Shown in pieces: positions 9,616-20,294 of a DNA stretch of 64,000 nt. A model generated the notes under the pieces. That model searched no databases. It saw only the letters and a program-made list of their open reading frames with translations, and had not been told where the DNA came from. Location: positions 7,726,798-7,790,797 of the forward strand of contig OU964925.1 of NCBI GenBank assembly GCA_918807975.1. Direction: 5' to 3'. The stretch is from Aplidium turbinatum (lineage: Eukaryota; Chordata; Ascidiacea; Aplousobranchia; Polyclinidae). Position 1 is the first letter of the stretch; each line of letters opens with the position of its first letter. Position numbers and translations under genes: made by a program.

Positions 9616-11153
9616 AGATCAACAAGATACTCGAAAGACTTATCTACGCCCGTGTCGAACCGATAATAGACCCTCAGCTCCCTCGGGAACAAGCCGGCTT
9701 TCGCCACGGAAGATCAACTGTAGACCAGGTCACTCTGATGACCCAAGACATCGAGGACAGCTTCTCGGCAAAAAAGAAGGCTGGCGCCGTGTTTGTCGAT
9801 CTCACGGCTGCCTACGACACTGTATGGCACAGCGGCCTTACCTGCAAACTACTCCGTCTCCTTCCTGACAGGCACATGGTCCATATGATTATGGAACTTG
9901 TGCAAAACCGCAGCTTTACCCTTTCCACCGGTAGCGGCCGACGAAGTAGACTACGTCGACTCAGGAACGGCGTCCCACAGGGCTCTGTCGTGGCTCCCCT
10001 CCTCTTTAACACTTACATCTATGACCTGCCTGACACCATCTCCAGGAAGTATGCTTATGCAGACGATCTGGCTCTCCTGCATCCAGCCGGAGATTGGCAG
10101 TCAATGGAGAGGAACCTAAGCCAGGACATGTCAACTATATCAACATATCTCCAGAAATGGAAGCTACAGCTCAGCAAGGCAAAGACAGTGTCGGCGGCCT
10201 TCCACCTAAACAACAAGGAAGCAAAACGTGAGATCAACATTACCACCGATGACGAACACCTACCCTACTGCGCCGAACCCACCTACCTCGGCGTAACCCT
10301 GGACAGGTCACTCACGTACCGACGACACCTGGAGTCACTGCGCAAAAAACTATCTGCGCGCGTTGCACTTTTGAGGCGGCTGGCGGGTTCCGGCTGGGGA
10401 GCTGATGCGAAAACCCTTCGCACAGCTACCTTGGCCCTTGTCCATTCTACCGCTGAGTACTGCGCACCAGTGTGGTGCCGCAGCTCTCACACCAGCCACA
10501 TTGACACCGCCATCAATGACGCACTACGCACTGTGACTGGATGCCTGCGTCCCACTCCAACGGATTGCCTTCCCATCCTTGCAGGCATCCAACCTGCTGA
10601 GCTTCGCCGTAAAGGAGCCATGATTTCCCTTGCTCGTCGCGCACTGGACCCCTACCACCTCCTCCACAGTACATTCCAGCGCCTACCTGGAGGACAGCAG
10701 CGACTGAAATCAAGACGCCCATTTGTGCCCGCCGCACGACAGCTTCTGAACAACGTTGAAGATCTTGGAATAAGTGCGGCACACTGGACGAACTACACAT
10801 GGAACATGGAGTGGCAAAACAACACTTCCCGACTCCGTGATTTCCTACCCGACGTCGATCCCCATCCTCCGGGAATGTCCCTCGCAAGACTTGCGTGGGT
10901 CCGGCTTAACCGCCTACGAACCGGCGTCGGTCGCTTTCGTTCAGACATGTGCAAATGGAGCCTGGCTCCCTCACCGGGATGCGAGTGTGGCGCCACAGAC
11001 CAGACAGTAGATCATGTCGTCCATGACTGCCCAATCCATCAACCACCACATGGAGCGCCTGGACTGAAGGCCCTGGATGACGAGACTGTCGAGTGGCTGA
11101 TGACATCATGCCCAAACATATAGTCCAGAAGAACAGCTCATACGACGAAGAAG
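9616..11153 (+). mobile_element. 5'-truncated jockey-type LINE
   Basis: A non-LTR retrotransposon fragment is inserted in the right arm of the inverted repeat. The 7-bp direct repeat ACCAACA lies at 9609-9615 and 11154-11160, and the left arm reads straight through the same point. It begins inside the reverse transcriptase domain, as expected for incomplete target-primed reverse transcription. It ends about 30 bp after the stop codon, without a long poly-A tail. Its GC content is visibly higher than the surroundings, and the remaining frame is fully open, suggesting a young insertion. Confidence 0.85.
9618..11123 (+). CDS. Reverse transcriptase of a 5'-truncated jockey-type LINE
   Basis: One uninterrupted frame of about 501 codons runs from the truncation point to the TAG at 11121-11123. 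An internal ATG lies at 9738, but the homology starts upstream, so it need not be a real start. In order I see the fingers region INKILERLIYARVEP, then QAGFRHGRSTVDQV, the catalytic block VFVDLTAAYDTVWH, the NGVPQGSVVAPLLFN motif, and the YADD active site in KYAYADDLALLH. The thumb region YLGVTLDRSLTY follows, with a Cys/His cluster near the end (CECG, H, H, CP). The protein would copy its own RNA at a nicked target. The N-terminal endonuclease domain and ORF1 are absent, so it cannot move on its own. A short relative is present at 17584-17690. Confidence 0.9.
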   Translation: MNKILERLIYARVEPIIDPQLPREQAGFRHGRSTVDQVTLMTQDIEDSFSAKKKAGAVFVDLTAAYDTVWHSGLTCKLLRLLPDRHMVHMIMELVQNRSFTLSTGSGRRSRLRRLRNGVPQGSVVAPLLFNTYIYDLPDTISRKYAYADDLALLHPAGDWQSMERNLSQDMSTISTYLQKWKLQLSKAKTVSAAFHLNNKEAKREINITTDDEHLPYCAEPTYLGVTLDRSLTYRRHLESLRKKLSARVALLRRLAGSGWGADAKTLRTATLALVHSTAEYCAPVWCRSSHTSHIDTAINDALRTVTGCLRPTPTDCLPILAGIQPAELRRKGAMISLARRALDPYHLLHSTFQRLPGGQQRLKSRRPFVPAARQLLNNVEDLGISAAHWTNYTWNMEWQNNTSRLRDFLPDVDPHPPGMSLARLAWVRLNRLRTGVGRFRSDMCKWSLAPSPGCECGATDQTVDHVVHDCPIHQPPHGAPGLKALDDETVEWLMTSCPNI

Positions 11154-11200
11154 ACCAACAGATCGTGCCATATCATTGGCTGGTCTGAGATATAACCTAC

Positions 11201-11704
11201 CAGGGTTGCCAGGTCCACTAATGGAAAAAATGCCAAACAACTGGTCAAAAAATGCCAAATGACCTAAAAAAATGCCAAATAGGCAAACCGCTGCAAAATC
11301 GAAGGTTTTTTCATTAAGGAGTAATAGATTTGATAAAAAATGAAAAAAACAGCAACAAAGTTCAGCCTACACTTACTGCTAGTGCACAACCTAGCTATCT
11401 TCATTCATTGCTTGGCGAGGTTCTATGACGTCACTAACGCAAAACTTTGTGAAGACAACAAAGGGAAATAAAAATATCCATGGTTTTATTGAAATTGCCA
11501 ATCACAATTAGTCATGTGAACAACGTTTAAATGGCCAAATTAAGAAATGCCAAACAAAATGTTTCGAGCAAAAGAACAACAAAAAAGGCCAAAAATATGC
11601 CAAATTTTGAAAAAATGCCAAACTTGATTTTTTCATGCGAAACAACATAAAAAAATGCCAAATTTGTGTAATTTGGCATTAAAAATGCCAACCTGGCAAG
11701 CCTA
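11201..11704. mobile_element. Short non-autonomous hAT-type element
   Basis: Termini CAGGGTTGCCAGG and CCTGGCAAGCCTA are imperfect inverted repeats. An exact 8-bp duplication TAACCTAC flanks them (11193-11200 and 11705-11712). The left arm holds the empty site around 2020-2030. The interior repeats AAATGCCAAA several times near both ends. It has no coding capacity. The termini resemble those of the nested hAT at 4102-4880. Confidence 0.85.
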
Positions 11705-11736
11705 TAACCTACCTACTGCCTGGTGTCTAGGGAGAA

Positions 11737-13793
11737 GAGTCGTTTTATGATTCATCAACCTTTTCCTGTGCAGTGGTGATCAACAACAAAGTTCTTCAAT
11801 AGAAATTTCACATTGCAGGCATGTGTCGGTGCTATATTCGCACAAAGGTGGTAACACATATAATCACGTTGCGTTCTAGCCATTTTGGTACAATAAATTT
11901 GAATACTTTTTGTCTGGCACTGATTTTCATCTGCAGCGATCTCTGATAGGAAATCCCCAGCAAAATGTGTTTTCAAAAAAGATTGCATTCTGCCAGAAAA
12001 CCAGTAATTTGTTAAATTGATTCAACGTCTGCAGACAAACCGCCAGGTTGACTTCACGCGGCGTGGTATTGCTCACAGGGAGACTTGAAGACACGATCAT
12101 AGTCACAATGGTTGCCAGATTGTTAACCTTGTACAGACGTTGTTTTGACGCACTTCAACTTTATTTTTGTTGGCTGAGATGTTGTTTATCAATCTCTACC
12201 CAGACAACAAATTATATAGAGTAGTCAGGTAGTGCTGACGCCAGAAAGATCGCTCCTTCTCAACAGTGCATATCCTTGGCGACAGTTAGTTTAGTTGTTT
12301 TCTTTTTACAAAGGTACGGATTCAATTGACTGACCAAAGCAGCCGTTGAGAACCATGTGACATGAATTAGTAGTGCGATACTCATGAGCCTAGCCTCACG
12401 GGCGGAACACGTGTCTATTGCTGTCAATTGTTGCTACACTCGACTGCAGAGAAATACAACAAATTAGTCGTTTTTTTAATGCAAAAATTTAAAACAGCAT
12501 TTAATAAACGACTGATTTTGCTGTCTAGGTTGTATACCTTTCAAAAAAGTCCTTGCACAATGCACATTCTGATCAAATTTAAGTTGTGCAATAGCCTACA
12601 TCATGTTTTCAAGAAATCATCAGAAATAATGCAACGAGTCCGGACGAAAGCAATCTTCTAAGTATCGCGATGTCGCAAAAAATATATATAAAGTGAGATT
12701 GCTTTTAGGGTACAATTTCAATGCTTATTTCACTTGAACCAGTTTATTGTGGAACTGCAACTCGCACTCATCTCCTGAACCACCAAGTCACTTTTTGGAG
12801 CACTATTTCATTTTTTACATCTGTTCTAAGTTCCTGTGAGAGAGTTTAAAGGCACATTGCAATCCTTCTGTCATAAAACAATGAATGATAAAATAACTGA
12901 TAAAAAGTAGGCGATTCCCAGGATAAAATTTTGGGAAGGAGGCAAATAAGTATTTTTGCACATGTGAGCCCGGCAAAGAGTAACCGTCAATTTCCCTTAT
13001 TGCCCCTCTCTGACTACGCCCTTGGCCATGCCTTATGTTGCCATGGAACCTTTTTTGTTTATTAACATGTCACGTTTCAGGGGTGGCCCAACCGGCCCTG
13101 CAACTGCCACCCCTGCAACGACAATCAATATTACTTACACAGAAAACTATTGCATGGCGACGTCGCGTTTTGACATAGCCACATTTGTGACATGTGGCAG
13201 CAAAGTTAGTGAAGTCTTAATCGCTGAACATTACGGTGCACTATACAGTGTGCACTGTACAATGATGCCACGAAACTAAAAGACAATAGAGCTAATGAAT
13301 ATACAGTACCTGTGCCACTGTGATGCAACTGACCCTTGTGACTTTGTGCAGCAAACATTGGCAACATCTTTTTAGAGAGGAAAGCTTAAATCAGGGAGTA
13401 AGCTATGTTGCATATCAAATACTGCACTTACAGTTATCAGACTTCGCCTTCACAATTTGGAAGGCAAAGCTTTTCACATAGGAAAATTTTAAATTAACCT
13501 TACAGAGAGTATGAAAATTACACTTGCCATGCTTTAAACCGATTCATAGACTGTGATTAGCCGATTAACAGTTTTGTCATTCATTGCTGATGCTCGCCTT
13601 TTTGAAACCTGGCCTCGCAAACAACATGGCCGACCATACCTGCCGTAGGTCGTCAGACTACTCGGCATGCAATAGCTCAGCAAGTGCTTCAACTCAGCAA
13701 GTATATTTCAGCTGCTGTCAAGTCAGAAATGGAGATTTTTAGCTGGCATCAAACTTGCTTGGCCATCGCTTGCTAAAGTGGATTTGCTGACTT
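11737..13793. other. Intergenic, no gene seen
   Basis: I find no supported coding sequence. There are scattered fragments of the small palindromic MITE near 12008-12040. A segment at about 12385-12460 matches the arms of the foldback at 26880-27073 (GGCGGAACACGTGTCTATTG-type sequence). Confidence 0.5.
12385..12460 (+). repeat. Single copy of the foldback arm seen at 26880-27073
   Basis: It reads GCCTCACGGGCGGAACACGT, then GTCTATTGCTGTCAATTGTT. This corresponds, with some divergence, to the right arm of the inverted repeat at 27000-27073. Confidence 0.65.
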
Positions 13794-14412
13794 TTAATGT
13801 TGAAGGTTGGGCTCCTGGAGTCTTGCTCAGTTTGGGGGGGGGGGGGGGGGGGGCTGTCGATTCTTCTTGTGCTTTAGGAGTGATATCTTTGTTATTTTTT
13901 AAGGCACGATTTCAAAATTTGGGATTCACTTGGTAAAATTTTTCACGCTGAGCATATCCGAAAATTAAAACTATGTGAATTTTAGAACTGCTCATATACG
14001 TTGAAATGTTGAGGTGACTTTTGACTGTAATTGTAGCGTGAGTTTACACATTATTTTTTGGTAGAGTAATGAAAAACATGCATTGCAATGCTGTGATTAA
14101 ATTTTTTTTACATAATCACAATTTGAATCTATATTTTTCATGCAAAATAATATAATAATGCAAAATAACATATATAATGCAAAATAACATATAAATAGAA
14201 TATGAATTATTTCAGAGGAGGTGCTGAGAAATGCCTTATATCTCTCAATTTATAACCTTTATTCGCTCAAAATTTCAGCTCAATAGAGGTAAATAAAAGT
14301 TAGGAAAAGTCAAGAAATCTCGTAGTCGCAACCTCAGTGGTTTTAGAGATACAACTGTTCATACAAAAAAGTTGAATTGACAGCCTCCCCCCCCCAACCT
14401 TCAAAGGATTAA
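13794..14412. mobile_element. piggyBac-like MITE with TTAA flanks
   Basis: It is bounded by TTAA at 13794-13797 and 14409-14412. Matched termini are TGTTGAAGGTTGGG and CCCAACCTTCAAAGGA, each next to a long G or C run. TTAA duplication with inverted ends is diagnostic of the piggyBac superfamily. No transposase is present. The first 100 bp recur at 22725-22832. Confidence 0.75.
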
Positions 14413-14597
14413 CAATCATGCCAAATTTTGGCTTGCTCAGCTGTTACTTGCTCAGTTTTATCATATGCCAACTTTAGTCATTTGCTGAGACGTTCTTCGC
14501 TTAGTTGTCACATGCTCAACTGACATTTGCTCAGTTCTAAACTGCTGACTTGTAGGAAACTACCTGTCGTAGTCGTCGTAGTCGACTGCAGCCCACA

Positions 14598-14915
14598 GGA
14601 TGCACGCTCGTTAGCTTAGTGGTAAGCGTCCTATTTTGCTCACGGAGAAATCTCAAGATCAAGCGGCACTGGTTCGACTATCGAAGTGTGCGCTTGAGCA
14701 ACGCATTTCAGGACTGCTTTCCATTTAGCGGCACCCAGTGGATAAAATAATTCACCGGCAACAAATGAAAACTCCACTCTGTCAATTTCCGTGACCGGAC
14801 CTGAGTCAGTAGTTTAAAGCCTCTACATTCTACAAGTAGGCCTATGCGAAACTGCCAGGAATAACCTATCAAAGGCTTTTATTAGTCCAAGCATATAAAA
14901 TCCAACCTACCAACG
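14598..14915 (+). mobile_element. tRNA-derived SINE (family A), plus orientation
   Basis: The head carries an A box (TTAGCTTAGTGGTAAGCG, near 14611) and a B box (GGTTCGACTA, near 14671), as in Pol III tRNA promoters. A conserved body follows, with GCGCTTGAGCAACGCATTTC and GACCGGACCTGAGTCAG-type stretches. Other copies are at 39193-39427, 44328-44642, 59000-59262 and 62236-62569. No cloverleaf 3' half is present, so it is not a tRNA gene. Confidence 0.8.
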
Positions 14916-15588
14916 TTTCTCTTTTAGTCTAAAGCAGTATGCTCTGTTGTAGTAAACCAGGGCTTAGTAAAAAAGATGGTTCTTTCACAATGATAAAGTT
15001 TAAAATTTTGTAGAAAATTACAGACGTCATAAGCATTTCTTTGATCCGAATTGGATCGAATTTATCTTCATGGCGGAAGGTAGGTAACTTTTGATCATTT
15101 GCGACAACAAAGCACTTTAAACGTCAGGTCTTTTCCAACTAGATCTGCAACAAGTCATTAATGCTTGCACGTATATACCTCCATTTGAATCATGTTCAAT
15201 TAGCCGGTGCTCAAAAATATTTTTATACACTGGCATTCACGCTCATTGATTCACAGGAAATCATTGAATCAAATCATGACTTAAATGCATTATAAAGTTA
15301 CGACTGCTAAATGATTTTGTAGTGATAATTTAGCTCATATTTATTACAACTAAGCCAAACTAAGCACATGGCGACCTTTATTCACAGGCCATGACAAGGT
15401 GCAGATTAAAATTTGACTGAATCCCCGACCTGTCAGTGTTAGTAGCCAAAACCGTTAATACGAAATGATGGTTTGTGTATTAGTTTAATAAATGTAGCCT
15501 TTGTATACTGCATGGTGCATATTGTTTGTGTTTTTCCTGTTACTTTTGTGCTGTTGTTACTTGTTACCATACCAATAATGGACTAGAA

Positions 15589-16650
15589 TGAGGTGACAAA
15601 CCTGTAGCCCGCGGGCCGCATGCGGCCGGTCAAAGAATTTTGTGCGGCCAGCAAAACAATTTGACAATCGCTCATGCATTAAAAGACAAACTGTTTTATG
15701 CCTTCACTTCTAAAATGCACTTTACAAAAAGTCGTTACAGGTCGAGGCTGACAGATGAAAGTCTTAATATGCAGTTGAGAGTTGCCACATCGTCTGTTCG
15801 ACCTAATACTGAACGCTTAGTCAAGCAAAACAATTTCAAAAAATCCCTTTAAGCAAAAAAACTCAATGCTTTAATGTTATTTTTTAATATTTTATGCTTC
15901 AATGCTGCGTTAGATAGCTTCAGCTGTATGATTCAATCACAATCTTCTCATGTTTTGGCTTGCATTTACTAACCCCCACATTGCGATTGTAACCTTATTC
16001 AACGTTTCATTATTTTCTCTAAGTGTTTTCAGTATAATTTTCATTGGTAGTATCTTTTTGTAAAATACGGTACTGCCGCCGGGGTGGAAGCTGACTTGGT
16101 GACCTCATAAGGTCTTTCGCTTCCTGCCTCTCTCACTTCTATGTAATGTACCAATGTATTTGTCGTGATAATTTGAGAAAAAAATAAACCAGTGATTGAT
16201 TGATTGTGATTGATTGATTCGCATGGACTGTTGTTTGTTGTTTGAAAAAGAAATTTCATTAACTGGTTTGTTGTTTCGGAGCATAATGGTCGAAACATTT
16301 AGTCAACTTGAACAAAAAGGATAGAGCCAAAGAAATCATACTCATATTAAAGCAAACGCTTCGAAAAGTAAACTGTCTTCACTATCAGTGCAAGTACTGT
16401 TGCTCTATCCTTTTTGCTCAAGTTGATTTGTTTTTATTTTTTACTGTTGTATGTTTCGATTCTGCTTAAGAAAATTTCAACTGTGTGGGTTTTATTACTT
16501 TCATCTGCCGTTTGTTACTTTTCATGAATAATATCTTGAGTCGCTTCTAAAAAATTTCTTAGTAGGTTATGATTAAAAAGTTGTGTGGCCCGATTACTGA
16601 CGTGTAATTGACAAAGTGGTCCGCGACCGCAAAAAGGTTCGTCACCCCTG
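15589..16650 (+). mobile_element. hAT-family element with a transposase tail
   Basis: The ends TGAGGTGACAAACC and GGTTCGTCACCCCTG are inverted repeats. Flanks are GACTAGAA (15581-15588) and GACTAGAT (16651-16658), an almost exact 8-bp duplication. Just inside the left end the sequence is rich in GCGGCC-type steps, typical of this hAT group. It includes a plus-strand transposase fragment at 15640-15852. A unit ending in TGATTGATTGATTG at about 16200 looks like the tail of another repeat nested inside. Confidence 0.8.
15640..15852 (+). pseudogene. hAT transposase C-terminal fragment (GTF2IRD2/ZBED-like)
   Basis: The frame contains FTSKMHFTKSRYRSRLTDES, followed by QLRVATSSVRPNTERLVKQ. Charlie-like hAT proteins, including domesticated GTF2IRD2-type genes, end with K-KYRS-LTDEHL---LR-A-T---P-I--LV. 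This matches the last 60 or so residues only. It sits inside an element with clean hAT ends, so it is a transposon relic and not a host gene. Confidence 0.7.
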
Positions 16651-17583
16651 GACTAGATATTGGCACTTGTGCTGAAAATCCAAATAGCGTCTGACAACAC
16701 TAGTTATATGGAAAAATAGACATTATTTAACCCAAAAAAGGAGTTTTGCAGTGATTTGAAATTCAGTGACCACACTTCGGCAATTTAGTTTGTCAAAACT
16801 ATCATTTCAAATCGATGTAAAGCAAATTTAGCTTTTTCAAAATCGAAACTAAATTATCCTTCAGTCAGGTCTCTACTGTAGTTTGCACGTTGCCAAGGCC
16901 TGTTTATATAGGTCGCTATGACCAGACATAAGCGTATGCTTATTTCAATCAGGGATATCTAAAGAAGGGGATACGAAGGCTTTTATTGTCTGACAAAAGA
17001 AGGGCTTTTGTTTATTGTAATTTATCTCTGTTTATCGTAAAATGACAATTGGCACCGATAGTAATTTTATAAATCTTATGATAATCTGCATTGCACTATT
17101 AGCATCAGACTTGGATATTCACTGCATGCTCATATTTACTTGTTAATTCATCTACCGGTTTACTTGCTTTACATCTAGCCCACTAGCCTATACTGCAAAA
17201 GCTCTGTTAATAAGAAAAACAGCTTACTGGTAACTTTTCAACTGTTTTTTACAAACTACCGCCTTGATGGTAGAATCGTAAGAATAAGGCAGTCGCTGCA
17301 AAAGCTTTCGTATCCCTTTCTTTAGATATCCCTGAGTTGATTAGGAGAGAAATTTCAAACCTCAAGAAAAAAATGTTTTGTTTATATAATTCATTGCCTA
17401 ATGCCTGCTTGTTCACTGTTCTTATTTCACACCAAACGAAATGTGTTTTTCAAGAAATTTCTATTTACGTACAGCTGGGTCTGCCAGGCGTAGCGCGCAA
17501 TGACAGTTTCTTGCGCGTGACACCAAGTGTTTGCGGTACGTAAGCCACGTAGCCTATCTGTCTAATGTCACCCGGAGCCGGAG

Positions 17584-17690
17584 TTATTTTGGCTCAAGGT
17601 AGATTGACAGAGATTTTTCACTGTTTTGGACATTCAACTCACGATCAGCTTCCTGGTTGTGTAGATGAAAGGCTGCTGCCACAGTTTTTG
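17584..17690 (-). pseudogene. Jockey-type LINE reverse transcriptase fragment
   Basis: On the minus strand the last residues of a frame read KTVAAAFHLHNQEADRELNV and end near IYLEPK. The intact LINE frame at 9618-11123 has KTVSAAFHLNNKEAKREINI at the equivalent place, so this is a piece of the same or a sister family. Only about 34 codons are recognisable. Confidence 0.75.
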
Positions 17691-19902
17691 TTATGTTTTG
17701 ATTTTGTCCCAATGTAAACAACGGTTGATTTGCTCTCTGGGTTGCGCTAGTGAGCAAATCACAAGAGCTGCTCAACACACGCATTTCTGTCGTAAACTCA
17801 CTCACATCTAAAATTCTGTGGTCTAGTATTGCTTCTTTAATATAAATGAAGTCTGGTAAGTTGGTTGTCACTCTTATCTTGCGAACTCATCGCATCTGCA
17901 ATCCGTGATTCTCTTTGCACAAAGATTTTAAGAAGAAGAAATCTAGGCTTCGATGCATCACATTTACCACAGACAAGTTGTTAAGGAACATGGATGATTA
18001 AACAGCACAACACATCATTAATAACTAGCAGACGTTGAATAAATGTGAAATGAACTGTTTTACTACGTGTGATTACATTGTTTCCCACTTGCAGGGAATT
18101 TAGATCTCACAGACCCACCCAGATAGCAAATCAACCGTTTGTACATTTACGTCTGTCATTTACTTTGCGTTTGTCATGCCTACTTTGTTGGAGAGTGTCA
18201 TTCAGTGAATACAGTTGTCATTACTGTGAAACACACATTAGTGATGCGAAAACAATTGATCGTTTATGATATTATAAACCACTGACCCAACAACATCCAA
18301 TCAACTCATTTGCGGGTCTATCTGAAACACAAAGTTAGCTTAGCAGAATTAGAATATCGATAAAAACAAAAAAAGTGCTATGACTGAATTTGGAGTTGGC
18401 GTTTTCGTCTGTGCACATGTTCGACTGATAAATTTACAAGATTGAAGGCGTAAGTCTCAGTGTTGTTTGTAGGCTTGCATCCTATCTTTGCAAATTTAGA
18501 CAAAGGCAACCTAGAAGGAATAAAGCCAATATTCGTCCTGTCCATTTTCAGGTATGCTATTAAGTGTCCTGCCAAAAGCACAGCCTCATGCTCTCGAATG
18601 GTGTCGAACCGGTGCCCTATCGTACGTCATTCCTGGCTCGTCCTATTTGTAAATGCCGCTTTTTGACTTTTACGTTCAGTCATTGGAATTTTAATAGGAA
18701 TTGTGTATAAGTGGCAAAATTTCGTTGGAATTTGGTTTATAAGTGGCAATATTTCCCAGTTGCTTTGAAATATTTTTCAAATTATCTTTTAGTTTAACAA
18801 CACCCTATTGTTTTTTTTGTTTTTTTTTTACACGCCTGCATCAATTATAACCTCTTCTACTGGACCAACCTCTTTCGAGGTTCGTATCTTGAGTCTTAAA
18901 AAAAAACAAAGTTGAGTTTTGCCTTAAAAGTAACTTATTAAGCTATAGACATGGGTGGCTAGAGACGAAATCGTGGAATGCATAAGCAGGCAACTCACAG
19001 AAATTAGCAAGTTTCAGTTTTCATCAAAATATGATCTTTTGCGAAAAATCACCTCAGATGCTGCTGCTGTGCCGAGTGTGTTGCACTGCTTATAATCGAT
19101 TGGATTTGCCATCCATAACAAGAATAATAATTTTTGTCTAGAACTAAAATTGATTTTCAAAATCAAGTTGCAAACCCGGAAAAGAGGAAGCCTAGCGTTG
19201 TTGTACAAAGAAAGTAGCGTGCACGTGCCGTGTCAATTGGATTTTTCAAAACTTTTTTTGGACGCAGAATTAAAAGTTTGAATCTAAACTTTCCCCAGGA
19301 AACAGTTTTCTGATTCTGCAACACATTGGCTACTGTATATAATAAAACACTGAGCATGGTAGTTTGCAAGTTGGCTAGGCCATTTTTAGTTATTGTTTAG
19401 TTCCGTGTTATAAGCCAGACGTTTAACGTAGCCTACAGGACAATATCTGATTCCTTCAACAGCAGTGACAAGGTACCAGGTTACTAATCTGTAGAATAAA
19501 TATGACGGTCATTCTTGTTGCTGTTGCGAACTTTGAATTTGCTTTGTGGTTAGCTAGGTTTACGACTGAAATAAGATTACTGTAAAGATAGTTTTGATTT
19601 AATGATCTAAACTAGTTCAAATTGAATCCTTTGCTTTTCAACCGTTTTTGCAAGTCAACTGCTCAAGGAGAGGGGAGAGGGGGTAGATCAAATTCAGTCT
19701 GCTGTTACGTGTGATTCCCTGGTGTTATTTGACCAGAAATTGTGCTGGTGTGTAGAAAAATAATTTGTCTATAAATTTAAAAAGTCAATATTCTAAAGTT
19801 TGATATGCTTACCTTGATGCTTCAATTTTTGCAAAGGTATTTCTTTTGCCGCCATTTAATCACCGTGCTAATCCGATTTCATGCAAAGATCTGGATAACA
19901 AT

Positions 19903-19948
19903 GAGCTCGCACGCTGAAACGCGCAGAGCTCGCACGCTGAAACGCACG
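19903..19948. repeat. Tandem duplication of a 23-bp unit
   Basis: GAGCTCGCACGCTGAAACGC occurs twice head to tail, each followed by a few more bases. Confidence 0.85.
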
Positions 19949-20294
19949 AAGTTTGTGTGCCTGCTCATTGCAATAAATTACACTTGCGAGCAAATCTGAC
20001 ATTCCTTCTAAAATAATCCCAACCAAAAAAGTACCGGCACTACAAAAGTTGCTCGATATTGCCCATCTCTGACCAATTCATGCTGAAGCTGAGCAAATTT
20101 AGCTTACATGATCCCTGCCGTTGTTTGCAGTATTTTCTGTTGATGAATTTACACGGAATTTTTTCAAGATAGTTAAAGATGTTGGAATTTGTTTGTCACT
20201 TATAGGTTTGGCTTTCTCAGCAGTGTTGATTTATTCCTGGATCCATTAACCTGTGCCACTTTTAGAACGATTGGATAGTTGATACAGTTTAAAT

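Larger units (their letters stand above)
6553..11736 (-). repeat. Right arm of the giant interrupted inverted repeat
   Basis: This is the reverse complement of the left arm (1996-5574). It is expanded by four later insertions: a foldback element (7151-7974), an hAT-like element (8124-9185), a truncated LINE (9616-11153) and a short hAT-type element (11201-11704). Removing these leaves about 1.3 kb, matching the cleaned left arm. The uninterrupted counterparts of all four sites can be read in the left arm. Confidence 0.85.
16659..20294. other. Intergenic, no host gene seen
   Basis: A short LINE fragment is at 17584-17690, and a half copy of the small palindromic MITE is likely around 18020-18150. 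A 23-bp unit GAGCTCGCACGCTGAAACGC is duplicated in tandem at 19903-19948. The other open frames are short and unrecognisable. Confidence 0.5.

Noticed and set aside
10513-10887. 124-codon minus-strand frame
   Set aside because: It is a shadow of the reverse transcriptase frame on the opposite strand, with no protein signature of its own.
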